Positions 32,001-39,476 of a stretch of DNA of 64,000 nucleotides are shown piece by piece (within the stretch, counting starts at the first letter, position 1; each line of letters starts with the position of its first letter). A program made the position numbers and the translations under genes. The stretch is from CAZBRS01 sp964494475 (lineage in GTDB: Bacteria > Myxococcota_A > UBA9042 > CAZBRS01): assembly GCA_964494475.1 (NCBI GenBank), contig CAZBRS010000002.1, positions 1 through 64,000 of the forward strand, given 5' to 3'. Below the pieces are notes generated by a model. The model was given only the letters and a program-made list of their open reading frames with translations. It did no database searches and was not told where the DNA came from.

Positions 32001-33274
32001 TCGTCGCGGGCGGCCTGTGGGGCATGCTGGCCTGGTGGGACGCCGACACGGGGCGCTTCGAGCGCTGCACGTACCAGGACGACGCCGGCGAGACCTCCGA
32101 CCTGGTGGTGACCACCGACAACAGGACCATCCTCACCGCGGGGCTCGACGGGTGGGTCCGGCGCGTCGACGTGGCGTCTGGAGAGAGGGCGGGCGCGTGG
32201 CGGGCCCACGACGCCTGGGTGAACCGGCTCGTGCTCTCGCCCGACGGGACGGTGCTGCTCACGGGCAGCGATGACCACCGGGCGCGCCTGTGGGACGCCG
32301 CCAGCGGTCGGCTGTTGCTCACGCTCCCGCTCGGTACGCAGGTCGCGGCCGTCGGGTTCTCGCCCGACGGCCAGACCTTCGCCGCCGGCACCAGCAACGC
32401 CGTGGCGGTGTTCCCCCTGCTGCGCGACCTGGCGCGGGGCGATGGCGCCGCGTTGTTCGACGAGGCGTCGCGGCGTTCGGGCTACGGCCTGTCGGGCTTC
32501 GCTCTGCGCGCCGATGGCGAGAACGAACCGATCGTCGACGTGATCCGGCCTGCGCCGACGGTGTCGGCGCCCGACGAGATCCGTGGGCACGTCGAGGACT
32601 GGTTCTACCCCACCAAGGCCTTGCCCAAGGACACCGCGGTCGAGCTGCTCGACGAGGCTCACCGGCCCTTCTCTCCGGCGCTGGTGGCGCGCCCGGACCA
32701 GGCCGGCTTCGCGACGCTGCGCCTGCCCGAAGGGCTCGAGCAGTTCGCGGCGCGCGTCGTGGCGAACGGCGAGACCACCTATCTGCGCGAGGCGGGGTAC
32801 CAGCGGGGCTTGACCGACCTGTACTTCCGAACGGTCAGTCCCGCCGAGATCGCGTCGATCTCCGAGCGGGTCGGCGTCCCGATCGCGCCCGGTACCGGGC
32901 ACGTGGTCGGCGCGGTCTGGTGGGGGCCCCCGTTGGACAAGTTCGCCATGCAGCCCGTGGGCTGCACCACCGTGACCGACGAAGGCGGCGCCCGCGCGTA
33001 CTTCGCCGCGCCCACGGCGGAGTCGCGCGTCCACCCCGACCCGCGCCTGACCACCGTGCACCCGGCGAGTCCGTGGTTCTACCTGTTCAACCTGGCGCCC
33101 GGCGAGCACCGGCTCACGTTCCGTGTGGGCGAGGCCATCCTGGAGACCACGGTCATCGTCCACGCCGGCAGCGTCACCAAGCAGCTCTTCCTGTTCCCGT
33201 CCGACCGCTTCGCCGACAACCCCACGCCGTCCGACTGCCTGGCCGACTGGCCGCCGGCGCCGGGCTCCCCGTAG
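29036..33274 (+). CDS. membrane-anchored Ser/Thr protein kinase with WD40-like propeller
   Basis: 1412 residues from ATG 29036; a GTG at 29021 is the alternative, and neither has a strong Shine-Dalgarno. An N-terminal helical domain (FGVIAVQLGQVTPAQVMAAA) is of a kind seen in other bacterial kinases. The kinase domain spans about 125-400: glycine loop GRGGIGRV, Lys in IAVKELL, catalytic HRDLKTENVM, LDWGLAK (DWG in place of DFG), GTPAYMSPEQAEG. A membrane helix follows at about 450-470, then a coiled coil and a beta-propeller (about 565-1130) with repeated SPDGR-type blades. The last 280 residues form beta-sandwich-like domains. It should phosphorylate cytoplasmic targets in response to an extracytoplasmic signal. 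Confidence 0.9.
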   Translation: MDRDFLFGVIAVQLGQVTPAQVMAAASAYFSDRSRTIPERLLADGAVSADRHRMIQDIVATMLQAHGGDAQKAVESVGGQRAVFASFGGSVVVDAAGHASLAPATGGDAGVDGDDPAVQPEAPGRYRFSDAAEIGRGGIGRVLVAFDAFLGREIAVKELLGEAGGSQPSTPRTDGASRTTAAMGRFLREARVTGQLEHPNIVPVYEVGQRADGTLYYTMKLVRGRTLAKALAACASLADRLKLLHHYVDLCNAVAYAHSRGVVHRDLKTENVMLGEFGETVVLDWGLAKVKGQRDVRGRELARDLSVLHDAGAGRTVDGAAIGTPAYMSPEQAEGLIDQIDERSDVWSLGAVLYEVLTGRPPFEGVTPFEIVGKVLKDDVAPPGTLCAGVPAELAAVASKALTRDPAKRYQRAGELSDEVQAFMTGGRIAAYDYSSWELVRRFVAKNKVVSAGLAAVLATVLVAVVLISLAYGRAEEARAVAEQQERVAGTNLAQAYQNRAEELNGARNFGAAHVYAAAALREYQRLGPEVPADRRAELESALYQAEVGRSLELERTLPGPGSEVGAMALSGDGRRLALLDGKQAVWLYALDSDEAPLHRVATAYPLTLRFTKDDRQLVVGDVEGLRWLDVDDLRDTGAEALGMVAWIRPRDPDVVAVYKDGAATLVTRAGGRPPVPFGPTRCLAWSADGALLFRGTPTGEIVVHDGATGVEKESFRVSTGPVDFCEPSADGGSLLVTSAETGVVRVDVARKAIAARLAMGVFRQYSVVPAPGGSGWLIGTDDGVARWSGRGTEFDEVVWQAGNRTQADVARSGRRVVTAGSGVVRVWKVRDAGRPTWLPSDRDPINVAFAPDGRRVVFTSSEGTVQLAEPGSEAAPRVLTRHPPSACTDVSFSPDGRHVASVGSDQWVRIHDVVAGVEVASRPLTRLAWAEGRCSAVRYAPDGRRLAVTAPDGRVHVLDAVTLQVHRVLAGNLPWPRALRYSPDGRLLVAGGLWGMLAWWDADTGRFERCTYQDDAGETSDLVVTTDNRTILTAGLDGWVRRVDVASGERAGAWRAHDAWVNRLVLSPDGTVLLTGSDDHRARLWDAASGRLLLTLPLGTQVAAVGFSPDGQTFAAGTSNAVAVFPLLRDLARGDGAALFDEASRRSGYGLSGFALRADGENEPIVDVIRPAPTVSAPDEIRGHVEDWFYPTKALPKDTAVELLDEAHRPFSPALVARPDQAGFATLRLPEGLEQFAARVVANGETTYLREAGYQRGLTDLYFRTVSPAEIASISERVGVPIAPGTGHVVGAVWWGPPLDKFAMQPVGCTTVTDEGGARAYFAAPTAESRVHPDPRLTTVHPASPWFYLFNLAPGEHRLTFRVGEAILETTVIVHAGSVTKQLFLFPSDRFADNPTPSDCLADWPPAPGSP

Positions 33275-33296
33275 GGTCACGCGCGCCCGAGACAGG

Positions 33297-33331
33297 GAGA
33301 GCCTGGCCGGGTTCGCGCGGAAGGCGCTGCC
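33297..33331 (+). pseudogene. 35-bp fragment of the CruF-like gene 3' end
   Basis: It aligns with 11081-11115, the last codons of the CruF-like gene (LAGFARK-LP), at 32 of 35 positions. It fills the 58-base spacer between the convergent kinase and permease-fusion genes and directly continues, in gene order, the fragment at 28822-28855. Confidence 0.6.
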
Positions 33332-33332
33332 C

Positions 33333-35144
33333 CTACGGAGCGCGCAGGAAGCCCTCGACCATCGGCCACGCCAGCCTGAGGATGAGCACCACCGCCACCG
33401 CCACGAAGAGCCCGCGGATGGCGCGGTTGCCCTTGTCGATGGCCAGGCCCGCGCCCAGGCGACCTCCGAGGCCGTTGCCGAGCGCCAGGGCCAGGGCCAG
33501 CCAGGGGTACCAGGCGCCCTGCGACACGAAGAGCACGACCGCCGCGACGTTCGAGCCCCAGTTCACGGCCTTGGCGAACGCCGAGGCCCGCAGGAAGTCG
33601 TGGCCGAGCAGCGTGACCCCGGCGAAGAGCAGCAGCATGCCCGTGCCCGGGCCGAAGAAGCCGTCGTAGGCGCCCACCAGCAGCGAGACCAGCGTGGCCA
33701 CCAGGCCGGCGACCAGCGCCGTGAAGCGGGGCCGGTGGGCGGCGCCGAGCTCGGGGCGGAGCCAGGTGACGGCCAGCGCCAGCGAGAGCAGCCCCACCAT
33801 CAGCGGGCGCATCCAGGCCGCGTCGAGGCGCGTGGCCAGCGCGGCGCCTGCGGCTGAGCCGAGCATGGCCGCCGCCACGGGAGCCGCCAGGTCGCGGGAG
33901 CGCACCAGGCCCTGGCGCAGGTAGCGGAGCGTGGCGAAGGTGGTGCCGGTGACCGCCGCCACCTTGTTGGTGCCCAGGATCCAGGGCACGGGCGTGCTGG
34001 CCGGCAGGCCCACGAGCAGCGCGGGCAGCAGGATGAGCCCGCCGCCCCCCGCGATGGCGTCGACCAGCCCGGCCAGGAACGAGGCCAGCACCAGCAGCAG
34101 CACCGTCGCGAGGCCGGGCAGCGCCAGGCGCGCGAGCGGCGCGGGCTCGGGCCCCACGGTGAAGTCGACCCGGCCGACGAGCTGGCCGGCGTCGGTCTCG
34201 AGATCGACGCGCCACGCGCCGGGCCCGGGCGCCTGGTGGCGGGTCCAGGTGCGGAAGCCCCCGGCGCGGCCGCCCCGGATGCGGGCGGGCAGGGGCTCGC
34301 CCACGGGCTCGCCGTCGTGGCTCCACACGAAGCGGATGGGTTGCTCGTAGCCGGGCGGGGCCGCGACGGCGAAGCGCACCACCACCTTCTCGACCCCGAC
34401 CTCGAAGCGCTCGGTCGCGCCCACCAGTTCGCGTTGGTGGATGGCCGCGCCGGCCCCTGCCTGCCGGCCGTCGACGGGCACGGGGGGCAGCCAGGGCGAC
34501 GCCCAGGTGAGCCCGACCACGCTCGCGGCGCAGGCGGCCAGCAGGGCGGCCAGGGTGCGCGTGCGCCAGGGGCGTTGGCGGATCACGAGCGAACCCATCG
34601 CGAGCAGCGTCGCCAGGGCGCCCGCGAGGGCCGTGTAGGCGCGGGGCGAGGCCGCGACGAAGACCGTGAGGGCCGGCACCAGGGCGGCGAAGAACACGAG
34701 CCCGCTCACCAGCGCGCGCGCCAGGGGGCGGTCGAGCACCAGCCGGCGGTAGGGCACCTCGAAGCACGAGAAGACGGCCAGGCCGGCCAGCAGCAGCGGG
34801 AACGCGGCGTTGGCCGACGACCAGGTGGCCGAGCGGAACCACACCGGCACCAGGAAGAAGAGCACGTTCTGGAACAGGTTGGCGGTCGCGTACAGCACGC
34901 CCCGGCGGAGCAGCGCGCGCCGTCGCGGCTCGGCCTCTCCGGTCGCCGGAGCGGGCAGGTGTCGCGTCAGGACCGCCGCGAGCGACCAGGCCACGAGCAC
35001 GAAGGCGGCGGCCACCGGGGCGAAGCTCATGCCGTAGGGCAGAAGCGAGGTGGACAGGACGCCGAGCGCCAGCGAGGTCCACGGGCTCACGCGGTCGTAG
35101 AGGCGGCTCCAGTCGGGGCGAGGAGTAGGGCCATGATGCATCAT
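33333..35144 (-). CDS. DUF5924-DUF2914-TauE/SafE (TSUP) fusion membrane protein
   Basis: 603 residues. The N-terminal polytopic part (about 1-225: LYDRVSPWTSLALGVLSTSL, RRLVLDRPLARAL) resembles DUF5924. The middle periplasmic beta-sandwich (about 236-330: ATERFEVGVEKVVVRF, then RTWTRHQAPGPGAWRVDLET) resembles DUF2914. The C-terminal part (about 338-603) is a TauE/SafE/TSUP permease with GLVDAIAGGGGLILLPALL and GAYDGFFGPGTGMLLLF, the paired motifs of the family. TSUP proteins export sulfite or related organosulfur anions. It starts 4 bases after the TPR/protease gene stop, in the same operon. The combined architecture is unfamiliar to me. Confidence 0.8.
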   Translation of the reverse strand: MMHHGPTPRPDWSRLYDRVSPWTSLALGVLSTSLLPYGMSFAPVAAAFVLVAWSLAAVLTRHLPAPATGEAEPRRRALLRRGVLYATANLFQNVLFFLVPVWFRSATWSSANAAFPLLLAGLAVFSCFEVPYRRLVLDRPLARALVSGLVFFAALVPALTVFVAASPRAYTALAGALATLLAMGSLVIRQRPWRTRTLAALLAACAASVVGLTWASPWLPPVPVDGRQAGAGAAIHQRELVGATERFEVGVEKVVVRFAVAAPPGYEQPIRFVWSHDGEPVGEPLPARIRGGRAGGFRTWTRHQAPGPGAWRVDLETDAGQLVGRVDFTVGPEPAPLARLALPGLATVLLLVLASFLAGLVDAIAGGGGLILLPALLVGLPASTPVPWILGTNKVAAVTGTTFATLRYLRQGLVRSRDLAAPVAAAMLGSAAGAALATRLDAAWMRPLMVGLLSLALAVTWLRPELGAAHRPRFTALVAGLVATLVSLLVGAYDGFFGPGTGMLLLFAGVTLLGHDFLRASAFAKAVNWGSNVAAVVLFVSQGAWYPWLALALALGNGLGGRLGAGLAIDKGNRAIRGLFVAVAVVLILRLAWPMVEGFLRAP

Positions 35145-35148
35145 GTCC

Positions 35149-36906
35149 CTACTGGATGATGAGGTCGGCCAGGGCGCGGGAGCGCGAGGCGTCGAGGGGT
35201 TGCAGGCGGCGCACCTGCTCCCAGGCGGCGTCGCGGTCGCCCCGGGTCACGTGGGTGAGGCCCAGCCCGTAGCGCGCTCCCACGTGGCGGTCGTCGACCT
35301 CCAGGCAACGCTCGTACGCCTCCTCGGCCTCGGCGTGCCGGGCCTGCCCCCGCAGCACCTCGCCCAGCTCGAACCAGGCGGCGGCGTAGCGCTCGTTCAG
35401 GCGCACGGCCTGCCGGAACATGGTCGCCGCCTGATCCGGGCGCTGCAGGTGCGTGAAGGCCTGGCCCAGGGCGAAGAACGTCTTGACCTCGGAGGGCTGC
35501 AGGCGGACCGCCTGCTCGAAGGCCGCGAGGGCCTTGCCCGCCTGGTTCAAGGCCAGCCACGACTGCCCCAGGCGCGCGTAGACCTGCGCGTCGGGGCCGC
35601 GCACCTCGATGGCCTTCTGGTAGGCCTCGGTGGCCTCGTGGTGCTTATTGGCGCCCTGGAAGGCGTCGCCCAGGCGCCGCAGGGTGTCGCGGTGGCTGGC
35701 GTCGAGGCGGCACAGCGCCTGGAACGACGCGATGGCTTCGGGGTATCGCCCGCGCCCGGCCAGGACCACGCCGCGGGCGTAGTGCGCCTCGAGGCTGCCG
35801 GGTTGCAGCTCGAGCACCCGGTCGTAGCCGGCCAGCGCGCCCTCCCACGACCCCAGCGCGTCGAGCACGTGCGCCTGCTGGAAGATGACGCGCGGGTCGT
35901 CGGGCGCGAGGCGGCGGGCCTCGTCGCAGCGGATGCGGGCGGTCGTCCAGCGCTCGAGGTGCGCGAGCGCGAGGCACAGGTTGGTCTGGCCCTCGGCGTG
36001 ATCGCGCGACAGGCGCACCGTGCGCTCGAAGCACTCGATGGCCTCACCCCAGCGCTCGAGCCGGGCCTTGACCACGCCCAGGGTGACCCACGCGTCGGAG
36101 TGCCCCGGGGCCTTCATGACGGCCTGCTCCAGCCGCGAGAGGGCGACCTCCAGATTGCCGGCGGCCACGGCGGCGCGGCCGAACGCGTACAGGTCGGGGC
36201 CCGACTTCGTGATGGCGGCCTGGGCCTGGTTGCTCCAGCGGGGCACGCTCAGGGGTTCGTCGGCCTTCAGCACGGCCAGGCGCGTCGCCAGGAACGCGAC
36301 GGTCTTCTTCTGCGCTCCGTCGTAGCCCACCGAGGCCACGCCGAGCACCTGCCCGTCGTAGTCGAGCACCGGGCTGCCCTCCCAGCCCCCGGCCAAATCG
36401 ACGTCGAGCGCGAGCAGGGCCCCGAGCCCCGGCAGCTCCTTGTACGCCGAGAGCGTGCCCGCGGCGACCCCCGCCGCGCCGTCGGCGTCGGAGACCACGA
36501 TGACGAGGTCACCGGCCGCCGGCCGCTTCGCCGCCCAGCGCAGGGCTCGCCGGGCGCCGTCGCGGGCGCCCAGGTGCAGCGGATCCGAGGGCACGGCGAT
36601 CTTCAGGAGCACGAGGTCGACGGTGGCGTCCTCGGCCTCGACGCCCGTGACCGGGAACACCGCGCCGTCGGCCAGCGTGACGTCGACGCGCTGCGCGCCG
36701 AGGAGCGGGTGGCGCACGGTCACGACGTGGGCGTCGCCCAGGAAGAAGCCCGGTCGCGAGCGCAGCAACACCTCGCCCTTGTCGTAGCCGGTGACGGTGA
36801 CGATGCCCGGCCGCGCGCGCTCGGCCACCGCGGCGAAGGGGGAGGGGGGGCCGGCGAAGGCCGAGGCCGGGAGCAACGCGAGGAGCAGGAGGAGTCGTGC
36901 GTGCAT
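35149..36906 (-). CDS. secreted trypsin-like/TPR-repeat protein
   Basis: 585 residues with a signal peptide (about 1-18, ends ASAFA). Residues about 25-230 have a trypsin/HtrA-like layout: DAHVVTVRHPL where TAAHV is usual, ATVDLVLLKI for the Asp strand, and GGWEGSPVLDYDGQVLGV where GNSGGP/GxSGSP is usual. The Ser is present but its surroundings are atypical, so activity is uncertain. The rest is about nine or ten TPR repeats (for example AWVTLGVVKARLERWGEAIE) for protein binding. If the artificial gap upstream is closed, its ATG lies 2 bases after the transporter stop, so it is translationally coupled. Confidence 0.8.
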   Translation of the reverse strand: MHARLLLLLALLPASAFAGPPSPFAAVAERARPGIVTVTGYDKGEVLLRSRPGFFLGDAHVVTVRHPLLGAQRVDVTLADGAVFPVTGVEAEDATVDLVLLKIAVPSDPLHLGARDGARRALRWAAKRPAAGDLVIVVSDADGAAGVAAGTLSAYKELPGLGALLALDVDLAGGWEGSPVLDYDGQVLGVASVGYDGAQKKTVAFLATRLAVLKADEPLSVPRWSNQAQAAITKSGPDLYAFGRAAVAAGNLEVALSRLEQAVMKAPGHSDAWVTLGVVKARLERWGEAIECFERTVRLSRDHAEGQTNLCLALAHLERWTTARIRCDEARRLAPDDPRVIFQQAHVLDALGSWEGALAGYDRVLELQPGSLEAHYARGVVLAGRGRYPEAIASFQALCRLDASHRDTLRRLGDAFQGANKHHEATEAYQKAIEVRGPDAQVYARLGQSWLALNQAGKALAAFEQAVRLQPSEVKTFFALGQAFTHLQRPDQAATMFRQAVRLNERYAAAWFELGEVLRGQARHAEAEEAYERCLEVDDRHVGARYGLGLTHVTRGDRDAAWEQVRRLQPLDASRSRALADLIIQ

Positions 36907-37062
36907 GNNNNNNNNNNNNNNNNNNNNNNNNNNNNNNNNNNNNNNNNNNNNNNNNNNNNNNNNNNNNNNNNNNNNNNNNNNNNNNNNNNNNNNNNNNNNN
37001 NNNNNNNGGCGAAGGCCGAGGCCGGGAGCAACGCGAGGAGCAGGAGGAGTCGTGCGTGCATG
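36853..37062. repeat. 100-N scaffold gap flanked by identical 55-bp copies
   Basis: 36853-36907 and 37008-37062 are identical over exactly 55 bases and enclose 100 Ns (36908-37007). Exactly one k-mer (k=55) of overlap and a default-sized gap indicate that two overlapping contigs were scaffolded rather than merged. Collapsing the copies gives stop TAG, AC, start ATG between the transporter and the TPR protein, a natural operon junction. Confidence 0.9.
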
Positions 37063-37063
37063 T

Positions 37064-38731
37064 CTACCCCACCCCGAACATGACCACCGCCTGCGCGAGC
37101 ACCACGCGCAGCAGCATGGTGAGCGGGTACACCGTGGCGTAGGCGATCGAGGGCGTGTCGTTGCCGACCAGCTGGCTGGAGTAGGCCAGGGCGGGCGGGT
37201 CGGTCATCGAGCCCGCCAGCAGGCCGTAGAGCGAGACGGCGTCCAGCTTCTTCCAGGCGCGCGCGATCGCGCCCACCACGACGATGGGCACGAAGGTGAT
37301 GACGGCGCCCAGGCCAAGCCACAGCAGGCCGTCGGAGGTCAGCAGCACCTTGCCCACCTTGCCCCCCGCGGCCACGCCGACGCACGCCAGGAAGAGCGCG
37401 ATGCCGAGCTCGGCCAGGGCCTTCTTGGCGGCGTTCGGCACGTAGCTGACGAAGGGCCCCACCTTGCCGATGCGGCCCATGAGCAGGGCCACCAGCAGCG
37501 GGCCGCCGGCCAGGCCGAGCTTCACGGGCGCGGGCACGCCCGGGATGGCGACGGGCAGGCTGCCGAGCAGCACGCCGAGGGCAATCCCCAGGAAGATCGG
37601 CACGAACTGCGCGCGATCCAGCTCCTTCACCTCGTCGCCCAGCTCGCGGGCCACGCCCTCGAGCGCCGGCTCGGAGCCGACCACGTTCAGCCGGTCGCCG
37701 AACTGCAGCTTCATCGACCGCGTGGGCGAGAACTCGACGCCGGCGCGGACGACGCGCGTGACGACCACCCCGTAGCGTCCCGCCAGGTCCAGCTCGTCGA
37801 GCGTGCGCGCCACGTGCTCGCCCTTCGTGACCACCACGCGGCGCACGGTCATCACGCTCGGCATGACCGGAAGGTCGCGTTCGCTCACGCGCCCCGCGAT
37901 CAGCCGCAGGCGCTCGAGGCGTTCGGCGGTGCCCACCACGTGCAGCACGTCGCCGACCTCGACGCGCACGTCGGCCGTGGCCAGCACCTGCTCGGCCCCG
38001 CGCACCAGGCGGCTGACGACCACGCCGCCCCCCGCCAGGTCGACGAGCTGGCCGATGGTCTGTCCGTTCAGGTTGGCGTTCATGACCTCGAGGTTCTGCA
38101 GCGCCAGCGGCTTCGTACCTTGCGACTGCAGGCGCTCGAACTCGGCGCCCTCCTTCGCGGGGTCGAAGTGGAACAGGCGCTTCAAGAGCAGCAACGCCAG
38201 GATCGTGCCGAGGATGCCGAAGGGGTAGGCCACCGCGTAGCCGAGGCCCACCAACTGGGCGGTCTCGGCGCCCGCGCCGCTCTCGACCAGCGCGTGCTGG
38301 GCCGCGCCCATGCCGGGGGTGTTCGTGACCGCGCCCGAGAGCAGCCCCACGGCCGTGGGCAGCGGCACGTCGAACCAGCGCGTGAGGCCCAGCGCCAGCG
38401 CCGTGCCCCCCACCACGATGGAGGCGGCCAGCAGATTCAGGGCCAGCCCCTGGCGCCGGAGCGACGAGAAGAAGCCGCCGCCGAGCTGCAGTCCCATGGC
38501 GTACACGAACAGGATGAGCCCGAACTCGCGCACGAACTCGAGCGTGTGCACGTCGAGCGCGAGCCCCAGGTGGCCGAGCAGGAGGCCGGCGAAGAGCACG
38601 CCGCCGATGCCCAAGGACACCCCGCGCACGCGCACGTTGCCGAGCGCGAGGCCGAGCGCGATCACCAGGGCGAGCGTGAGCACGGAGTGCGCGACGGTGG
38701 GTTCGCGGAAGAGGGCGACGATCCAGTCCAT
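37064..38731 (-). CDS. AspT/YidE-type transporter with two RCK_C domains
   Basis: 555 residues: an N-terminal membrane half (about 1-185: LILFVYAMGLQLGGGFFSSL, LLSGAVTNTPGMGAAQ), two cytosolic TrkA-C/RCK_C domains in the middle (about 210-390: ADVRVEVGDVLHVVGT; KLQFGDRLNVVG), and a C-terminal membrane half that repeats the same motif (LLAGSMTDPPALAYSSQ). This is the aspartate:alanine exchanger / YidE-YbjL architecture. The true substrate in this branch is unknown. First gene of a three-gene minus-strand operon with the trypsin/TPR protein and the TSUP fusion. Confidence 0.88.
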   Translation of the reverse strand: MDWIVALFREPTVAHSVLTLALVIALGLALGNVRVRGVSLGIGGVLFAGLLLGHLGLALDVHTLEFVREFGLILFVYAMGLQLGGGFFSSLRRQGLALNLLAASIVVGGTALALGLTRWFDVPLPTAVGLLSGAVTNTPGMGAAQHALVESGAGAETAQLVGLGYAVAYPFGILGTILALLLLKRLFHFDPAKEGAEFERLQSQGTKPLALQNLEVMNANLNGQTIGQLVDLAGGGVVVSRLVRGAEQVLATADVRVEVGDVLHVVGTAERLERLRLIAGRVSERDLPVMPSVMTVRRVVVTKGEHVARTLDELDLAGRYGVVVTRVVRAGVEFSPTRSMKLQFGDRLNVVGSEPALEGVARELGDEVKELDRAQFVPIFLGIALGVLLGSLPVAIPGVPAPVKLGLAGGPLLVALLMGRIGKVGPFVSYVPNAAKKALAELGIALFLACVGVAAGGKVGKVLLTSDGLLWLGLGAVITFVPIVVVGAIARAWKKLDAVSLYGLLAGSMTDPPALAYSSQLVGNDTPSIAYATVYPLTMLLRVVLAQAVVMFGVG

Positions 38732-38754
38732 GGGACACCCCGAGGCCGGGGCCC

Positions 38755-38782
38755 GTTATACTCCCGCCGTTGACGGGGTCAA
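38755..38782 (-). promoter_or_regulatory. sigma-70-type promoter of the transporter operon
   Basis: On the minus strand: TTGACC (38782-38777), 16 bases, TATAAC (38760-38755), 23 bases before the ATG at 38731. The -35 overlaps the stop codon of the upstream PIN toxin gene. Confidence 0.7.
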
Positions 38783-39162
38783 CAAGCCAACAGGGTCACT
38801 TCGTAGCTCCTGAGCCGGGCGTCGGCCGTGACGAGCACCAGGTCTTCGACCTGGGCCTGCGCCACCAGCATGCGATCGAAGGGATCACCGTGGTGGGGGG
38901 GCAGGCTCGCGGCCGTTTCGGCGTGCAGGAACGTGATGGGCAAGGCCTCGAAGCCGCTGTCGGCCACGCCTTCACTCATGGGTCCGGGCAGGTCGAGGCG
39001 CCCGCGCGCTTTCTTGATGGCGACCTCCCAGACGCTGGCCGCGCTCACGAACACGGCGTCGGCGTATTCGATCGCGGCGCGGGCCGCCTGCGGCAAGCGC
39101 GCATCGTTCATGCGCCACCAAAGGAACACGTGGGTGTCGAGCAACAGCTTGCGCGCGCTCAT
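38779..39162 (-). CDS. PIN-domain ribonuclease toxin (VapC-like)
   Basis: 127 residues. PIN motifs are intact: LLLDTHVFLWW (Asp 9), SAASVWEVAIKKARGRL (acidic residue), HGDPFDRMLVAQA (Asp pair) and LVTADARL. It should cleave RNA in a Mg-dependent way and is held inactive by the Phd-like antitoxin. Its ATG overlaps the antitoxin stop by 4 bases (ATGA), typical translational coupling. Confidence 0.9.
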   Translation of the reverse strand: MSARKLLLDTHVFLWWRMNDARLPQAARAAIEYADAVFVSAASVWEVAIKKARGRLDLPGPMSEGVADSGFEALPITFLHAETAASLPPHHGDPFDRMLVAQAQVEDLVLVTADARLRSYEVTLLAC

Positions 39163-39404
39163 GGCCGCAGGCCCGCGAAGGCCTCTTCGATCTCGGGGGG
39201 GAGCGGGGCGTCGAAGTCATCGCTGATGCGCACCTTGCCCTCCCATCCACCGGGCTTGCGCCGGGGCCTGGCAGCCATGGCCGTCAGGCGGCACTTGGGC
39301 ACACCGGCCTTGGCGATGACGATCGCCTCGCCTCGAGCCGCTCGCTCGACCAGGTCGGAGAGGTGGGTCTTGGCCTCGTAGAGGTTCACGACGACATCGC
39401 CCAT
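39159..39404 (-). CDS. Phd/YefM-type antitoxin of the PIN toxin
   Basis: 81 residues. The N-terminal DNA-binding Phd fold (VNLYEAKTHLSDLVERAARG, then EAIVIAKAGVPKCRL) precedes the toxin-neutralising tail KVRISDDFDAPLPPEIEEAF, a very common end in VapB/Phd antitoxins paired with PIN toxins. A 16-bp dyad right upstream is the probable operator for autorepression. Confidence 0.92.
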   Translation of the reverse strand: MGDVVVNLYEAKTHLSDLVERAARGEAIVIAKAGVPKCRLTAMAARPRRKPGGWEGKVRISDDFDAPLPPEIEEAFAGLRP

Positions 39405-39414
39405 GGCTCCACCG

Positions 39415-39463
39415 ATGGTTGGTCAACCATGACCAATGTAGTGACTTGCGGGCTCCCGGTCAA
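39415..39463 (-). promoter_or_regulatory. promoter and operator of the toxin-antitoxin pair
   Basis: On the minus strand: TTGACC (39463-39458), 17 bases, TACATT (39440-39435), followed at once by the dyad ATGGTTG-GT-CAACCAT (39415-39430), 11 bases before the antitoxin ATG. A Phd dimer on this dyad would cover the transcription start. Confidence 0.7.
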
Positions 39464-39476
39464 GCCGCCGCCGGGA

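Noticed and set aside
36908..37007. Run of Ns read as missing genes
   Set aside because: It is exactly 100 Ns between identical 55-bp ends, best explained as a scaffold placeholder rather than lost sequence.
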